DNA from: Pseudobutyrivibrio ruminis
GTDB taxonomy: Bacteria; Bacillota; Clostridia; Lachnospirales; Lachnospiraceae
DNA length: 45,824 nt
NCBI RefSeq assembly: GCF_015057245.1
Contig: NZ_SVET01000020.1
Location: 1-45,824 of the forward strand
Direction: 5' to 3'
Both the position numbers and the translations under genes were made by a program. This document shows, piece after piece, positions 24,950 through 34,590 of the stretch. Numbering within the stretch: the first letter of the stretch is position 1; every line of letters begins with the position of its first letter. The notes under the pieces were generated by a model that was given only the letters and a program-made list of their open reading frames with translations, was not told the DNA's origin and did not search any database.

Positions 24950-27199
24950 TTATAGGTGCCAGATGTCGGCGTTGTACTGGGCGATGGTGCGGTCGCTTGA
25001 GAAGAAGCCGGCGTTGGCGATGTTTTTAACCATCTTGCGTCCCCATGTGAGGCGGTCTTCGTAGTCGGCGAAGGCTTTCTCTTTGGTCTGGCAGTAGTCC
25101 TTGAAGTCAGGGAAGGTCATGAACCAATCCTTGTTGAGGAGTTCGTTGTAGAGACGCTCAAGGTTCTCCTTCTGACCTGCTGCAAGAAGCTCGTCTGATA
25201 CGATGAAGTCTACGCACTTCTTGAGGTTTGCATCCTTTTCGTAGTAGTCGCGTGAACAGTAGCTTGCATCTGCGTAGCGCTTGATTACTGTATCTGAATC
25301 TTCGCCAAAGATGTAGATGTTGTCATCACCTACGAATTCGTGCATTTCTACGTTGGCGCCATCCATTGTTCCGATTGCTACGGCTCCGTTGAGCATGAAC
25401 TTCATGTTTGAAGTACCAGATGCTTCTTTTGAAGCGAGTGATATCTGCTCGTGGATATCGCAGGCTGGGATAAGCTTTTCTGCAAGTGTTACGTTGTAGT
25501 TTTCAACCATAACAACCTTGAGATATGGGCTTACCTCTGGATCCTTTGCAATGATTTCTGATAAGCAGAGGATAAGGTGAATGATATCCTTTGCGATAAC
25601 GTAAGCAGGTGCAGCCTTTGCGCCAAAGATAACTGTGATTGGACGAGCAGGCTTTTTGCCTTCTTTGATTTCAAAATATTTGTTGATTACGTAGAGGGCG
25701 TTCATCTGCTGACGCTTGTACTCATGAAGTCTCTTAATCTGAATGTCGTATACGCTGTTGTCGTCGATTTCGATGCCCTGTGTCTTTGCAAGGTAGTTCT
25801 TGAGAACAGTCTTGCGTGTGTTTTTAACATCAAGGAAACGCTGAACAACTGCATCGTCATTCATGTACTGCTCGAGCTTCTTAAGCTCTGTAGCATCCTT
25901 CTTGAAGCCAGGACCAATAAGCTCTTCAATAAGCTTAGAAAGCTCTGGGTTGCAATATAGTAACCAGCGACGGAATGTGATTCCGTTTGTCTTGTTGTTG
26001 AACTTTTCAGGATAGAGTTCATAGAATTTATGTAGCTCTGTCTCCTTTAATATTTCAGTATGAAGTGCAGCAACACCATTGATTGAAATGCCATAGTGGA
26101 TGTCCATGTGTGCCATGTGTACAAGACCATCCTTGATAATGGCTACATCAGGGTCTGCAACCTTCTTTGCAATACGGTTGTGAAGCTCGCGAATGATAGG
26201 CATGAGCTGTGGAACAGCCTTCATCATAAAGTGGATCGGCCACTTTTCAAGGGCTTCTGCGAGGATTGTGTGGTTTGTGTAAGCTGTGCACTTTGAAACC
26301 ACATCAATTGCCTCGTCCATTGTAAGCCCACGAATCTGAAGGAGTCGAATGAGTTCCGGTATAACCATTGATGGGTGTGTATCATTAATCTGAATTACAG
26401 CATAATCTGCTAAATCATAAAGGTTTGAGCCCTTTTCTACAGCTTCATCAAGGATGAGCTGGGCAGCATTTGAAACCATGAAATACTGCTGATAAACACG
26501 AAGCAATCTACCATTGTCATCAGAATCATCTGGGTATAAGAACAATGTAAGATTCTTTGTAAACTCGCTCTTATCGAAATTAATTCCATCTTTAATAATT
26601 GATTCATCTACTGTTTCTACGTCGAAAAGATGAAGCTTTGTTGTAACAGAATCATAGCCAGTTACATCTATATCATACATGCGAGATGTTACGTTGAAGC
26701 CACCAAAATCAACCTGATATGTGCGTTCTGTCTTTGTCATCCAGCTGTGTTCTGACATCCATGGGTTTGGTTCTTCATTCTGAAGATTATTTTTGAATAC
26801 CTGCTTAAAAAGTCCCATGTGGTATGCCAATCCAACACCATCACCATTAAGACCAAGTGTTGCAATTGAATCAAGGAAGCAAGCTGCCAGACGACCAAGT
26901 CCACCATTTCCAAGTGAAGGCTCAACCTCGATTTCCTCTATTTCTGCAAGAGACTTTCCACAAGCCTCAAGCTCAGCCTTAACCTCATCATATATTCCAA
27001 GATTAATAAGGTTGTTTGAAAGGAGCTTACCAATCAAAAACTCAGCGCTGATGTAATAGAGCTTCTTCTTGCCCCCAGCAATCTCCTTGCTCTTAGCCTT
27101 ATCTTTTACATACTCAAGTAAGCCAACATAAATCTCTTCATTTGTGCACTGATCCATGTGGCGACCAAATCGAATCTTAATATACTCATTTGCAGTCAT
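24950..27199 (-). CDS. glgP: Glycogen/starch phosphorylase
   Basis: 749 residues, somewhat shorter than the roughly 800-residue E. coli and mammalian enzymes but typical in its core. Visible motifs are YYISAEFLIGKLL near the N terminus, PSLGNGGLGRLAACFLDS, DTHPSMVIPELIR, the KRLHEYKRQ block and the pyridoxal-phosphate site EASGTSNMKFMLNGA, where the lysine forms the Schiff base. It releases glucose 1-phosphate from storage glycogen with phosphate. It is transcribed alone, divergent from an AraC-type regulator that may sense sugars. Confidence 0.95.
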   Translation of the reverse strand: MTANEYIKIRFGRHMDQCTNEEIYVGLLEYVKDKAKSKEIAGGKKKLYYISAEFLIGKLLSNNLINLGIYDEVKAELEACGKSLAEIEEIEVEPSLGNGGLGRLAACFLDSIATLGLNGDGVGLAYHMGLFKQVFKNNLQNEEPNPWMSEHSWMTKTERTYQVDFGGFNVTSRMYDIDVTGYDSVTTKLHLFDVETVDESIIKDGINFDKSEFTKNLTLFLYPDDSDDNGRLLRVYQQYFMVSNAAQLILDEAVEKGSNLYDLADYAVIQINDTHPSMVIPELIRLLQIRGLTMDEAIDVVSKCTAYTNHTILAEALEKWPIHFMMKAVPQLMPIIRELHNRIAKKVADPDVAIIKDGLVHMAHMDIHYGISINGVAALHTEILKETELHKFYELYPEKFNNKTNGITFRRWLLYCNPELSKLIEELIGPGFKKDATELKKLEQYMNDDAVVQRFLDVKNTRKTVLKNYLAKTQGIEIDDNSVYDIQIKRLHEYKRQQMNALYVINKYFEIKEGKKPARPITVIFGAKAAPAYVIAKDIIHLILCLSEIIAKDPEVSPYLKVVMVENYNVTLAEKLIPACDIHEQISLASKEASGTSNMKFMLNGAVAIGTMDGANVEMHEFVGDDNIYIFGEDSDTVIKRYADASYCSRDYYEKDANLKKCVDFIVSDELLAAGQKENLERLYNELLNKDWFMTFPDFKDYCQTKEKAFADYEDRLTWGRKMVKNIANAGFFSSDRTIAQYNADIWHL

Positions 27200-27268
27200 A
27201 ATTACCCTCCTAGGTGATTAATTAGTTACCATTTACTTGGATTATACTGCTCATATATGGGCTATTAC

Positions 27269-27298
27269 TTGCACAAACCCACTATAAAGTGATACTAT
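27269..27298 (+). promoter_or_regulatory. Promoter of the AraC-family gene
   Basis: Plus-strand -35 TTGCAC (27269-27274), 18-base spacer, -10 TACTAT (27293-27298), followed by AATAGGAGAT and the start codon. On the other strand a TATAAT-like -10 for glgP lies near 27241-27246, so the two promoters sit back to back. Confidence 0.5.
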
Positions 27299-27322
27299 TC
27301 TATCAAAATAGGAGATAGACAC

Positions 27323-28192
27323 ATGATTAATATTAACGATTATCAGTCCATACATGAGGTTACTAGCCACTTTGACTACAACATTCCATACAACACATAT
27401 CCTTGTACTATTCCGCTGGATTTTGATTCGGTGCCACTACACTGGCATGAGGATGCCGAATTTATCTATATAAAAAAGGGTGCAGGAATCATTATCATCG
27501 ACGGAAATGAGAACACTGTAGCTGCCGGGGATATTGCCTTTATACTGCCAGGCAAGGTTCACGGAATCTATCAGCTTTCGGATAATTCTATGGAGTACGA
27601 AAATATAATTTTTGATTCAAAGATGTTTGCCTCTAACTTAGACGAATTCTATGACAGATTTCTCAAGCCATTTTTCGAGAACACCGTGGATATTCCCCAA
27701 GTTTTTAGGCCTGGTGTCACCGGATATGAAAGTATAAAAAAATATCTAGACAGCAACGACAACATCTCCAGCCACCGGGAAGGTGCCTGGGGACTTGCCA
27801 TCAAAGGCAATCTCTATCTGCTTCTATTTAATTTGGTTACGCTTTATGAAAATAAGATTGATACAAAGAATAAGAAAAAAATCGACAAGCTAAAGCCTGT
27901 CATCAAATATGTAGAATTGAATTATGGTAATCAAATCACCGTTGCTGAAATGGCAGATTTGGCAGGTTTTTCGGAATCTCATTTTATGAGATTTTTCAAG
28001 GAGGCCTTCGGCGTAAGCTTCATCACATATCTGAACGACTACAGGCTTTCCATGGCATCCCGCCTGCTTTTGGAATCAGAGGAAACAATCCTTACCATAT
28101 CCCAGCAGGTTGGCTTTGAAAATCTTTCCCACTTCAACCGTCAGTTCAAACGTAAATACAATAAAACTCCCAGAGAATATAAAAAAGCATAG
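27323..28192 (+). CDS. AraC-family transcriptional regulator with cupin sensor domain
   Basis: 289 residues. An N-terminal cupin half (VPLHWHEDAEFIYIKKGAGIIIIDGN) likely binds a sugar or other small ligand, and a C-terminal pair of helix-turn-helix motifs follows (VAEMADLAGFSESHFMRFFKEAFG and ILTISQQVGFENLSHFNRQFKRKYNKTPREYK). It is divergent from glgP, which is the natural candidate target, though a remote target is possible. It ends at a bidirectional terminator. Confidence 0.9.
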   Translation: MININDYQSIHEVTSHFDYNIPYNTYPCTIPLDFDSVPLHWHEDAEFIYIKKGAGIIIIDGNENTVAAGDIAFILPGKVHGIYQLSDNSMEYENIIFDSKMFASNLDEFYDRFLKPFFENTVDIPQVFRPGVTGYESIKKYLDSNDNISSHREGAWGLAIKGNLYLLLFNLVTLYENKIDTKNKKKIDKLKPVIKYVELNYGNQITVAEMADLAGFSESHFMRFFKEAFGVSFITYLNDYRLSMASRLLLESEETILTISQQVGFENLSHFNRQFKRKYNKTPREYKKA

Positions 28193-28213
28193 CAGCCGTA
28201 ACTGCTATGCTTT
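28184..28213. terminator. Bidirectional terminator between araC-like and zinc-ribbon genes
   Basis: A 12-bp perfect stem AAAGCATAGCAG/CTGCTATGCTTT with a six-base loop overlaps the AraC stop codon. TTTATCTTTT follows on the plus strand and an A-run on the left gives T residues on the minus strand, so it serves both convergent genes. Confidence 0.88.
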
Positions 28214-28229
28214 ATCTTTTCATTTCTAA

Positions 28230-30458
28230 TTAGTACCAACCAAACGAATCGTATGATTCATCCTCATAGTAGTAATCATCGTAATAGTCATCATCATAAT
28301 AATCATCGTAGTAATAATCATCATAGTAATAATCATCATAATAGTAGCTATCATCGTAGTAGCTATCATATCCATACAATCCAAGAACCAACGAATAGAT
28401 AGCTTCATCATCGCCAGACTTTAATGTCTCGCTGATTGTCTTGAGAACCTCAACGTATTCGCTAGGTACCTTTGCTGCCTCAAGGTTGCTAACTGTTGAT
28501 GACAAATCAACGATTTTGAGAAGATCAATCATCTCTTCTCCATCCATATTTTCAAGGTCGTAAACTGTTCCGGCCTTTGCCATATCTGGCACATCTTCCA
28601 TTGAGTATGAAAGATTTACCTGAAGAAGTGAATCGTTGTCTGCCATGACGTTCATGTCGATTTTACCAGTAGTACCTTCTGTCTGAACAACGAAATCGTA
28701 CTGAGCAAGTGCAAGGAACTGCATGTCATCCTCATAGATTGACTCTGTCATTCCTTCGCCAAGTGTAACAAGGAACTCTGCGTTTACACCACGTGTCTTT
28801 CTATATGTCTTCTGATCAAAGTTCTTAACATCAATAGTAAAGTACTCTTCGTCATCTAATGCAACTGTGTATGTTCCGTTTAAGAACTCATCCTGTGATG
28901 TGCCCTTACCATCAATTGTAAGTGCCTCGCCTTCAGTATTAACAATCTTTAGCTTAAGACCTGAATCAGCGCCATCCTCTGGCATGTATAATGTAAATAC
29001 TTCGCCTTCAGCATCATCGTCATATGAGATACCCTTGATGTTGAATGCGCTATCAAGGTAAACATAAAGAACACCAACATCCTTGTTCTTCTTAGGATTC
29101 TTTTCAATCTTCTCTAATGTCTTCTTTGCATCCTTCTTAGCATCAGAAACATCTGATGTAATGTCATTCCAGTACTCTTCTGCATCTGCATACTCTGAAT
29201 ACTCGTCTGACTGAATCTCTGCCTCAAGGAATGGCATAAGCATTTCCTTAAGATCATCATCTTCCTCGAATGCTTCTGCTAAATCATATGTAAGCTGAGC
29301 ATCTGTCTTTGCGTCGATTGTGATAGCAAGCTCTGTGTATGTAGCCTTTACGCCGCTTGCTTTGATTTCCTTTTTGTCCTTTGTGATATCTGCGCCTGCA
29401 AGATCCTTCTTGATGATGCTTGCGTAGTTATCAGCTGTTGTGCTCATCTGAGCAGGTGTTGGATATGTCTCTGCGTATGTTGAAAGCTGTGTTGTGTAAT
29501 CAGCGATTGCCTCAACAATTTCCTGCTTGTCAAAATCTGAGCCAGCAATGAATGATGCATCAGAAACGATTTCTGGGGCTGAGACGTAAGCCTCGCCTGC
29601 ATTTGCATCAATAAGTGCCTGGAATGTAGTGATGTGTGTTCCATTGATGCTTGCATCTACATCAAGTCCTAATGACTCATCCTGAACATCCATAGCGATT
29701 GTTGCACCTGCGCTATTGAACCAAGAAATATCAGCAGCAGTCATGCCCATTTCGTCTGCTAAAAGGCTCTTGATTTTGTCGCCAAGTGTAAAATCTACTG
29801 AAAGAGTCATATCTCCATTTAAATCAGCGTATGATTCCTGGATTGAATTGTAGCTAACTTCATATTCCTCAACAAGGCTACCTGACTGATTGTCGATTGC
29901 TTTAGAAAGCATCTTTGCAGGGTTGTTGATGAATTTATATGCGAAGAATCCGCCTACTGCAAGAAGTGCAATTACAACCACTACAACAATAGCGATGATA
30001 ATTCCTTTCTTGCCCTTCTTAGGAGCTGGAGCTTCCTCAGCTGGTGGAATTGGTGACCACTGTGGAGCTGGCTCTGGAGTAGGCTGCTCTACTGGAGCTT
30101 CTGCTGCTGGCTGCTCCTCAGCCTGGGCAGACTGCTCAGAAAGCACTTCATCTACTGTAAGAACTTCCTCTGTATTTTCCTCTACTGGAATTTCCTCTAC
30201 TTCAGGAGCTTCTTCTGTCTCCGATACTTCCTCTACTGTCTCTTCTACAACTTCTTCTACTGGTTCCTCAGCCTGAACCTCTTCTACTTGTGGCTCCTCT
30301 GCAGGAGTTTCTTCAACTTCTGGAGCAGCCTCTACAACTGGCTCCTCAACAGGGGCTTCCTGTGGTGCTGGAGCTACAGGCTGCTTTGCTGGAGTTCCAC
30401 ACTTTGGACAGAACTTTGCTGTGGCGCTAAGTTCAAATCCACATTTAGTACAAAACAT
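28230..30458 (-). CDS. Zinc-ribbon membrane protein with Tyr/Asp-rich tail
   Basis: 742 residues. The N terminus is a cytosolic zinc ribbon (CTKC and CPKC, Cys3/6/17/20). A Pro/Glu/Val-rich low-complexity stretch follows (about 24-145), then one membrane helix (IIIAIVVVVVIALLAVGGFF), then an extracellular region of about 510 residues with no family I recognise. The last 48 residues contain 22 Tyr and 16 Asp, mostly as YYYDD units. The gene is 15 bases downstream of the ABC permease genes and closes the MBOAT operon. A surface or substrate-binding role is plausible; it may be a partner or client of the exporter. Function is not established. Confidence 0.72.
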   Translation of the reverse strand: MFCTKCGFELSATAKFCPKCGTPAKQPVAPAPQEAPVEEPVVEAAPEVEETPAEEPQVEEVQAEEPVEEVVEETVEEVSETEEAPEVEEIPVEENTEEVLTVDEVLSEQSAQAEEQPAAEAPVEQPTPEPAPQWSPIPPAEEAPAPKKGKKGIIIAIVVVVVIALLAVGGFFAYKFINNPAKMLSKAIDNQSGSLVEEYEVSYNSIQESYADLNGDMTLSVDFTLGDKIKSLLADEMGMTAADISWFNSAGATIAMDVQDESLGLDVDASINGTHITTFQALIDANAGEAYVSAPEIVSDASFIAGSDFDKQEIVEAIADYTTQLSTYAETYPTPAQMSTTADNYASIIKKDLAGADITKDKKEIKASGVKATYTELAITIDAKTDAQLTYDLAEAFEEDDDLKEMLMPFLEAEIQSDEYSEYADAEEYWNDITSDVSDAKKDAKKTLEKIEKNPKKNKDVGVLYVYLDSAFNIKGISYDDDAEGEVFTLYMPEDGADSGLKLKIVNTEGEALTIDGKGTSQDEFLNGTYTVALDDEEYFTIDVKNFDQKTYRKTRGVNAEFLVTLGEGMTESIYEDDMQFLALAQYDFVVQTEGTTGKIDMNVMADNDSLLQVNLSYSMEDVPDMAKAGTVYDLENMDGEEMIDLLKIVDLSSTVSNLEAAKVPSEYVEVLKTISETLKSGDDEAIYSLVLGLYGYDSYYDDSYYYDDYYYDDYYYDDYYDDDYYDDYYYEDESYDSFGWY
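28248..28372 (-). repeat. Short tandem repeats encoding YYYDD units
   Basis: Near-repeats of about 15 bases (TATTATGATGATTAT type on the coding strand) encode the tyrosine/aspartate tail of the zinc-ribbon protein. Such repeats can change copy number by slippage, so tail length may vary between strains. Confidence 0.6.
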
Positions 30459-30473
30459 AAATCTTCCTCCCTC

Positions 30474-31595
30474 TCACTTTGAGTGTCGCTTGATGGTATT
30501 AATTATATACCATAAAATTAAAAAAGCAATACCATAAATTAATAAACTTTTTAAATAATATAAATCATGGATGCTATATAAATAGTGGAATGTTGGGCAA
30601 AATCGCTGTAAAATACGGCCTTCTTTGAAGTCGATGAATACAGGGGAAAGTATTGCCGATGCCATGATAAGAATCGGTGTAACGATTCCAAGTCCCTTAA
30701 TGCTATGAATGATTTCTCTGATAAAAATAGCCACCACGATGACTACAAAATCATATGCAGCAATAGTCGCAATCTCTCTTCCCAGGGAAGTGAACACACC
30801 TCCCCAGCGCAAGCCAACAAGTACCATTATTGTCGGAATAAAAATTATAACTAGATAGTAAAGCAAATCTCTTAGTATAAAGAACCTTGTCTTCCACCAA
30901 ATAAACAGGCCTTTTGCCTCATCCTCAAGATAATACATGGATGCTGCTATTCCACAAAGGAGAAGCCACAGCGCCAGGATTCCACGAAGAGGCATCATCA
31001 GATAATTAGTATCTTCAGATGAATTGTCTGTGCCATCAACATAGCCCATCTCAAAAAGATTGCCATTAATCTCGTAATTATCATATGTTTCGATGATGTG
31101 GTTCAACTGATCCTCGGTAGGATTGTCACCGTAAACATTTTTTGAAATATAGTAGATAGCCATTTGTCTGGCAATCATAGGGTAAACCCTACTGGAGAGG
31201 ACCTCCCTGCCAAGCATGTGTGTAAGACCACTTTCACGGATAATGATTTCTATCTTTGTTTTGGTCTTGCCCTTTGTAGCCATGTTATCCACAAGAGTAT
31301 CCAAATCTTCTGGCACAATCCACCCTTCAGTAAGCTGCTGTGACTCCACATCCTTCACTACTTCATCTGCATCGTCATAAAACTTAAAAAGCAGACTACC
31401 TGGATTGGATTCCAGATTCTCTTTCAGCCATTTTGAGCAGCTGTCATCACCTGGGATGTAGACGCCAATCGTCATGAGCCCCGATGGTGCAGCACTCATA
31501 GCATTTAGCATGAGCACCATCAATGGCACCACCAAAAGCATGGCTATGTAACTTTTCTTTTTTAATAACCTTTTTAATAGTAGTAAATATTTCAT
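30474..31595 (-). CDS. ABC-2 type transporter permease
   Basis: About 373 residues: one N-terminal helix, a large extracellular domain (about residues 45-220) and five or so C-terminal helices, the ABC-2/YhgE-like layout. ATG at 31593-31595 lies two bases after the stop of the neighbouring permease (TAAGGATG), so translation is coupled; the extension to 31670 overlaps that gene and was rejected. With the sister permease and the ATPase it likely forms a heterodimeric exporter. Confidence 0.82.
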   Translation of the reverse strand: MKYLLLLKRLLKKKSYIAMLLVVPLMVLMLNAMSAAPSGLMTIGVYIPGDDSCSKWLKENLESNPGSLLFKFYDDADEVVKDVESQQLTEGWIVPEDLDTLVDNMATKGKTKTKIEIIIRESGLTHMLGREVLSSRVYPMIARQMAIYYISKNVYGDNPTEDQLNHIIETYDNYEINGNLFEMGYVDGTDNSSEDTNYLMMPLRGILALWLLLCGIAASMYYLEDEAKGLFIWWKTRFFILRDLLYYLVIIFIPTIMVLVGLRWGGVFTSLGREIATIAAYDFVVIVVAIFIREIIHSIKGLGIVTPILIMASAILSPVFIDFKEGRILQRFCPTFHYLYSIHDLYYLKSLLIYGIAFLILWYIINTIKRHSK

Positions 31596-31597
31596 CC

Positions 31598-32839
31598 TTA
31601 TTTCATCTTCTGTCTTCTCACAACCATTGCAATTCCAAGGAATGCCACGGTGTAAGCGCACATAATCCAATAGTATAATCCTGTCTCATCGTCGGTAATC
31701 ACACCGCCCATGTATGAAAACGCCACACCTGACGGAATGAACTCGCCAATTCTTTGGACGATTGAAGGGAAGAATGTCTTTGGATAGAAATATCCAGACA
31801 CGTATCCCATTCCAATGTAAAGCATAAATGCCACCAGAATTTTGTTGATGACACCTACCAGAATCTCAAAAATCATAAATCCTAATGCAGCAAACATGAT
31901 GGATACTGGAAGCAATTTGCCTGCAATTTCTCCTAATGTCTTCATCAGATTTACATCTGTCTCCACAGAATCCAGCACGCCAAAATGAATAGCCGCTGCC
32001 ATCAGTCCAAATATCACTGCCATGCAAATGATGTTGATGGTCAAAAATGGGATATACTCACCAAACACCTGGGCCACAGCACCGATGCCTTTTGATTTCA
32101 TGAACCTGATTCTTCCATCCTTTTGACCAAGGAAAAATGAGATGGCACAGAATGAAAGCAGAAGCATGAAGAACAATAGTATTCCAAGGAAATAATAGGC
32201 TGGTGTGGATAGACCATCTGATAGGCCAAGCTCTGTGATTTCTGCCACATTGGTTCTGACGATTAGCGCCGAAATATATCGCATAAACAAATCGTTTATT
32301 TTCTCGGAGCGATAGTTTTTATCGAAGCCCTCTTCCTTCATCAATTGCCTAAGGGTAAGTATGCCTGTCTCGGAATAAATAATGATGTGAGTTGCAATTG
32401 ATGAAATCTCGTCCATCATTACATTTGAAATACCTTTTTGACCTGATGTGGCATAGTATTTTAGCTTCGCATCATTTGTCATTGCATCAAGGGCATTGCT
32501 GAACTCTTCCGTAATTACGATATAGGCAGAAATATCAGCGTTTCTTAAAGCCTGCTTGGCAGCCTCTTCATCATCGTACTCTACCAGCTCAATCATGTAG
32601 CGGCTTTCATCCAAAGTGCCAATCATGTAGATTCCAAGGCTTATCATTTCATCGTCGGTATCACCAACAACACCAAGCTTGTATCGCTGCTGCTCTGATG
32701 CGTATGTGTCGCTATAGATAAGTGCATACCCTGTCACAGACAGCAAAAAAGCCACCACTAAAATCATTGCGAGTATTCCGGGTAGCAGTTTAAATATTCG
32801 TTTATATTGAATTAGCAAATAATCTTTAAACTTTACCAT
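31598..32839 (-). CDS. ABC-2 type transporter permease
   Basis: 413 residues with the same architecture as the next gene: an N-terminal helix (ILAMILVVAFLLSVTGYAL), an extracellular domain (about 45-205), then six C-terminal helices. It starts 4 bases after the ATPase stop. Probably one half of the exporter pore. The cargo is unknown; linkage to an MBOAT/SGNH acylation pair suggests an envelope glycan, lipid or peptide. Confidence 0.83.
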   Translation of the reverse strand: MVKFKDYLLIQYKRIFKLLPGILAMILVVAFLLSVTGYALIYSDTYASEQQRYKLGVVGDTDDEMISLGIYMIGTLDESRYMIELVEYDDEEAAKQALRNADISAYIVITEEFSNALDAMTNDAKLKYYATSGQKGISNVMMDEISSIATHIIIYSETGILTLRQLMKEEGFDKNYRSEKINDLFMRYISALIVRTNVAEITELGLSDGLSTPAYYFLGILLFFMLLLSFCAISFFLGQKDGRIRFMKSKGIGAVAQVFGEYIPFLTINIICMAVIFGLMAAAIHFGVLDSVETDVNLMKTLGEIAGKLLPVSIMFAALGFMIFEILVGVINKILVAFMLYIGMGYVSGYFYPKTFFPSIVQRIGEFIPSGVAFSYMGGVITDDETGLYYWIMCAYTVAFLGIAMVVRRQKMK

Positions 32840-32843
32840 AACT

Positions 32844-33509
32844 CTATAATCTTCCTATCAAATGAGGAATGTCCCCGTCGTACTTGTAAGGCACAAGCTT
32901 GCCTTCCTTAAGAATGAAGCATTTGTCGCAGAGCTCTATCTCCTGCACCTCGTGTGTTGCAATAATCAAAGAACCCCCCTGGCGCTTGAACTGCTCAAAG
33001 TAAGTGTATATTCTCTCCTTGCACACCAAATCAAGAGCCGCTGTTGGCTCATCCAAAAGCATAAGCTTTGGATTGGAATTGATAGCGCAGCCAATTGTGA
33101 GACGCTTCTTCATGCCGCCTGACATTTGATTTACAGGAACCTTTATGAACTGGTCGATTCCAAGCATCGCCAGAAAGCCGTCCTGAAGCTCCTTCTTCAA
33201 CTTGTCAGGTTTGTACCACATGCGCAGATTGTCCCAGGCGTTAAGCTCTGTAATCAGAGGTGTCTCCTGTGGAACGTATGCCACAAGCTCATTTCTTAAT
33301 TTTGTATTTTTCAGCAAATCCTTGCCATCGATGTTGAAAAAGCCAGAATTAGGCTTTTGAAGTCCCGCTAGAATTGTAAGAAGTGTAGATTTTCCACTAC
33401 CATTCTCCCCGAGGATTCCCACAATCTCGCCAGGCTCTACCGTAAAGTCGATACCTGCCAAGACTGTGTGCTTCCCATATTTCTTTTTAACATTTTTTAT
33501 TTCAATCAT
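32844..33509 (-). CDS. ABC transporter ATP-binding protein
   Basis: 221 residues: Walker A GENGSGKST, Q-loop VPQETP, signature MSGGMKKR, Walker B KLMLLDEPTAALD and switch histidine ATHE are all intact. It energises the two adjacent permeases. Its start overlaps the stop of the SGNH gene by one base (TAATG). Confidence 0.93.
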   Translation of the reverse strand: MIEIKNVKKKYGKHTVLAGIDFTVEPGEIVGILGENGSGKSTLLTILAGLQKPNSGFFNIDGKDLLKNTKLRNELVAYVPQETPLITELNAWDNLRMWYKPDKLKKELQDGFLAMLGIDQFIKVPVNQMSGGMKKRLTIGCAINSNPKLMLLDEPTAALDLVCKERIYTYFEQFKRQGGSLIIATHEVQEIELCDKCFILKEGKLVPYKYDGDIPHLIGRL

Positions 33510-34582
33510 TACTCAAATAGCCCCTTGTAATTGTAGGTTGTGTAAAAATCAAGCTCTACATTAATGTATTCCTCGTAGTTGTCCTTAGTAAGTTCATCTG
33601 TGCCAGAATACATCCAACCTAAAATCTGCAAATTAATCCAATCACCATGATGACACTCATCACTGTAATTGTCCAGATTTGTTGTAACATCAAACTCATT
33701 GTTGAATGAGAATAGATGGATATTGTCACACTCAAGCATTAGCTCGATTGCATATTTTTCCGCTGCTATCCATCTTTGAACTGTTCCAAGCTCGTTTTGC
33801 GAACCCCACCATGCAATGGAGTATGGTGTGAAATAATAGTAAAACTGAATGTCCGGATTGTCCTTTGCAAGCTGAACAACATTCTGTGTGATGTTTTCCT
33901 TAACCTGCTGCTTTACCTCATCAACGAATGGCTCTCTAGAGGTTGGCTCCGCAAATTCGGTTCTATCTCCCAAAACTACATCTGCCCCAAATTCCGCTGT
34001 GTCCATCCAGTTGGCATAGTCATCGAAGCTAGTGATGCCGGCTTCCTTTCCGGCTGCTGCATCTGCAAGCATTGGTATGCAGATATCGAACAGTACCTCT
34101 TTATTGAAGAAATAGTTTACGTCATTGAAGATGTTATCGTCGTAAAGATAATCTGGATAATCTCCCAAATCATCACGAATCCTGTTGGCATCATCCATAA
34201 TGTAGGAATAATCCAGAGGACGAATCACAAGCTTAAGGTCTGGATTCACTTCAATGGCATTTGCAATGTTGTCGTTAAGCTCCTTGTAAGTGCCGCCAGC
34301 AAATGTGGTCTTAATTGAATTAACTCCAAACAGCTCATCCACTTCGCTAGTCTTGTAATTTTCCGCCATAGATGTGCCTATCACCATAGCATCATAATCA
34401 AAATGCTTGATGATTCCATCGTTTTGGCTTCGCTCATTATTCAATTCGTAATAAAGGCCTGAAAGTGGTCCGTGATAATGGAAGTATGGATCTACCACAA
34501 TAATCACACTGGCAAATCCTACCAACAATATCATCAACACCGCAAGCATAGCGGCCATCCATCTTTTACTACTTTTAAACAT
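33509..34582 (-). CDS. SGNH-hydrolase-like partner of the MBOAT acyltransferase
   Basis: 357 residues. A signal anchor (AAMLAVLMILLVGFASVIIVV) leads to an extracellular domain with the serine motif VIGTSMAENY (Ser71) and a C-terminal DECHHGDW (about 308-314), which together look like the Ser and Asp-x-x-His of DltD/AlgJ-type proteins. Such proteins move an acyl group, often acetyl or D-alanyl, handed over by the MBOAT membrane enzyme to an extracellular polymer. It follows the MBOAT gene by 8 bases and overlaps the ABC ATPase gene. The polymer is unknown. Confidence 0.78.
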   Translation of the reverse strand: MFKSSKRWMAAMLAVLMILLVGFASVIIVVDPYFHYHGPLSGLYYELNNERSQNDGIIKHFDYDAMVIGTSMAENYKTSEVDELFGVNSIKTTFAGGTYKELNDNIANAIEVNPDLKLVIRPLDYSYIMDDANRIRDDLGDYPDYLYDDNIFNDVNYFFNKEVLFDICIPMLADAAAGKEAGITSFDDYANWMDTAEFGADVVLGDRTEFAEPTSREPFVDEVKQQVKENITQNVVQLAKDNPDIQFYYYFTPYSIAWWGSQNELGTVQRWIAAEKYAIELMLECDNIHLFSFNNEFDVTTNLDNYSDECHHGDWINLQILGWMYSGTDELTKDNYEEYINVELDFYTTYNYKGLFE

Positions 34583-34590
34583 ATATAATC

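Noticed and set aside
29890..30276. Ser/Thr-rich plus-strand frame opposite the zinc-ribbon gene
   Set aside because: It is the mirror of the Pro/Glu-rich coding repeat and lacks a start signal.
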